This document shows positions 63,595-64,000 of a stretch of 64,000 bases of DNA, piece after piece. Position 1 is the first letter of the stretch. Every line of letters starts with the position of its first letter. The notes below the pieces were generated by a model that saw nothing but the letters and a program-made list of their open reading frames with translations, ran no database searches and was not told the DNA's origin. Where the stretch lies: assembly GCF_026341825.1 (NCBI RefSeq), contig NZ_JAPENY010000003.1, positions 2,108,001-2,172,000 on the forward strand, given 5' to 3'. Made by a program: the position numbers and the translations under genes. This DNA comes from Streptomyces sp. NBC_00620. GTDB lineage: Bacteria > Actinomycetota > Actinomycetes > Streptomycetales > Streptomycetaceae.

Positions 63595-64000
63595 GGGACG
63601 GTGCCGTGCACGGCGACGTGCGGGCGCTCCGGGCGGTCGCGGTAGCCATCCAGATGCAGGCGGTTCCGGTTCAGACACAGGCGCGCGATACGAGGAGTGA
63701 GAAGGTCGAAGGTCTCGTAGCGCTCCTTGAGCTCTGGGAAGCGCGTCTGGTGGCGGATGATCTCCGCTCGAACGAGGGACCAGAACTCGTCCTCCGGCAC
63801 ACCCAGTTGCTCCTCGCAGAGCGGTGCGAGGAAGCGGAACACCCCCACAAAGAGCCCGGAATGGATGAACTGGGTCAGGAACGCGGGTGGCTCGGTGAGC
63901 AGCACCTGCCGTACGTCATCGGGCATGGAGGCGTGCTCGGGCAGGGGGTCCGCGCTCACGTTGACGTCGTCCACGAAGTCCTTCACCGCAAGCCGGACGG
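63573..64000 (-). CDS. IucA/IucC-family siderophore synthetase (partial, N-terminus beyond window)
   Basis: The C-terminal about 142 residues of a NIS siderophore synthetase. The fragment reads VKDFVDDVNVSADPLPEHAS, then LTQFIHSGLFVGVFRFLAPL, LCLNRNRLHLDGYRDRPERP and a PHVAVHGTVPNPL end, closely resembling the C-terminal ferric-reductase-like half of IucA/IucC proteins such as DesD. The frame is open to the last base of the window. It would condense a carboxylate with an amine or hydroxylamine using ATP. In S. coelicolor a second siderophore-like locus lies at this map position. Confidence 0.88.
   Translation of the reverse strand, partial: VRLAVKDFVDDVNVSADPLPEHASMPDDVRQVLLTEPPAFLTQFIHSGLFVGVFRFLAPLCEEQLGVPEDEFWSLVRAEIIRHQTRFPELKERYETFDLLTPRIARLCLNRNRLHLDGYRDRPERPHVAVHGTVPNPLHQP

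Overview
The window is a high-GC actinobacterial chromosome segment, almost certainly from a Streptomyces species. The evidence is strong G/C third-codon bias, GTG and TTG starts, ATGA/GTGA start-stop overlaps, and a gene set that matches the conserved Streptomyces core: ptsH, parC, parE, hrdB, whiH, rnhB, nrdR-nrdJ and lexA, in the order I remember from S. coelicolor. It looks like stable core genome. I see no phage, insertion sequence, CRISPR array, rRNA or tRNA gene.

Layout. 0-9.5 kb: end of a short-chain dehydrogenase gene, a LysR regulator, thymidine kinase, a phosphatase-family enzyme with a DUF5998 partner, a large GNAT/acyl-CoA-synthetase-like acetyltransferase, HPr (ptsH) behind a DasR-type site, a GntR regulator, and a secreted M23 peptidase behind a c-di-AMP riboswitch. 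9.5-17.6 kb: paired M16 peptidases, ParC, a CobW-type metallochaperone GTPase with a tandemly repeated start region, and two small uncharacterised proteins. 17.7-28.6 kb: a carboxylate/acetate module with two divergent citrate synthases (one fused to a DNA-binding domain), an iron-box-controlled sucrase/ferredoxin-like protein, a CitA/CitB-type two-component system, an acetate-type symporter with its DUF485 partner, and a NarL-type two-component operon. 28.6-36 kb: repeat-rich intergenic DNA, ParE, a small zinc-finger protein, a secreted trypsin-like protease, the principal sigma factor HrdB and the sporulation regulator WhiH. 36-48 kb: an ABC ATPase-permease fusion, a NUDIX-wHTH protein, a debranching-enzyme-like protein, a DUF4192 protein, a RecQ helicase with a phosphoribosyltransferase-like tail, two uncharacterised proteins and RNase HII. 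48-56 kb: a TetR/MFS exporter pair with twin operators, a DUF4173 membrane protein, an ADP-ribosylglycohydrolase, a histidine phosphatase, a DUF4937-like protein and TerD. 56-64 kb: nucleotide supply and SOS genes (nrdRJ with paired NrdR boxes, lexA with an SOS box, a DinG-like helicase) and the end of an IucA/IucC siderophore synthetase.

The genes fall into several functional sets. One is replication, topology and repair (parC, parE, recQ, rnhB, dinG-like, lexA, nrdRJ, tdk). A second is carbon and carboxylate flux (ptsH, citrate synthases, symporter, Pat). A third is cell wall and development (M23 peptidase, hrdB, whiH). The best candidates for undescribed biology are the RecQ helicase carrying a PRTase-like C-terminal domain, the operator-like palindrome shared by the citrate synthases, the 117-bp inverted-repeat element downstream of parE, the paired palindromes upstream of the NarL-type operon, and short tandem arrays that run through gene stop codons.
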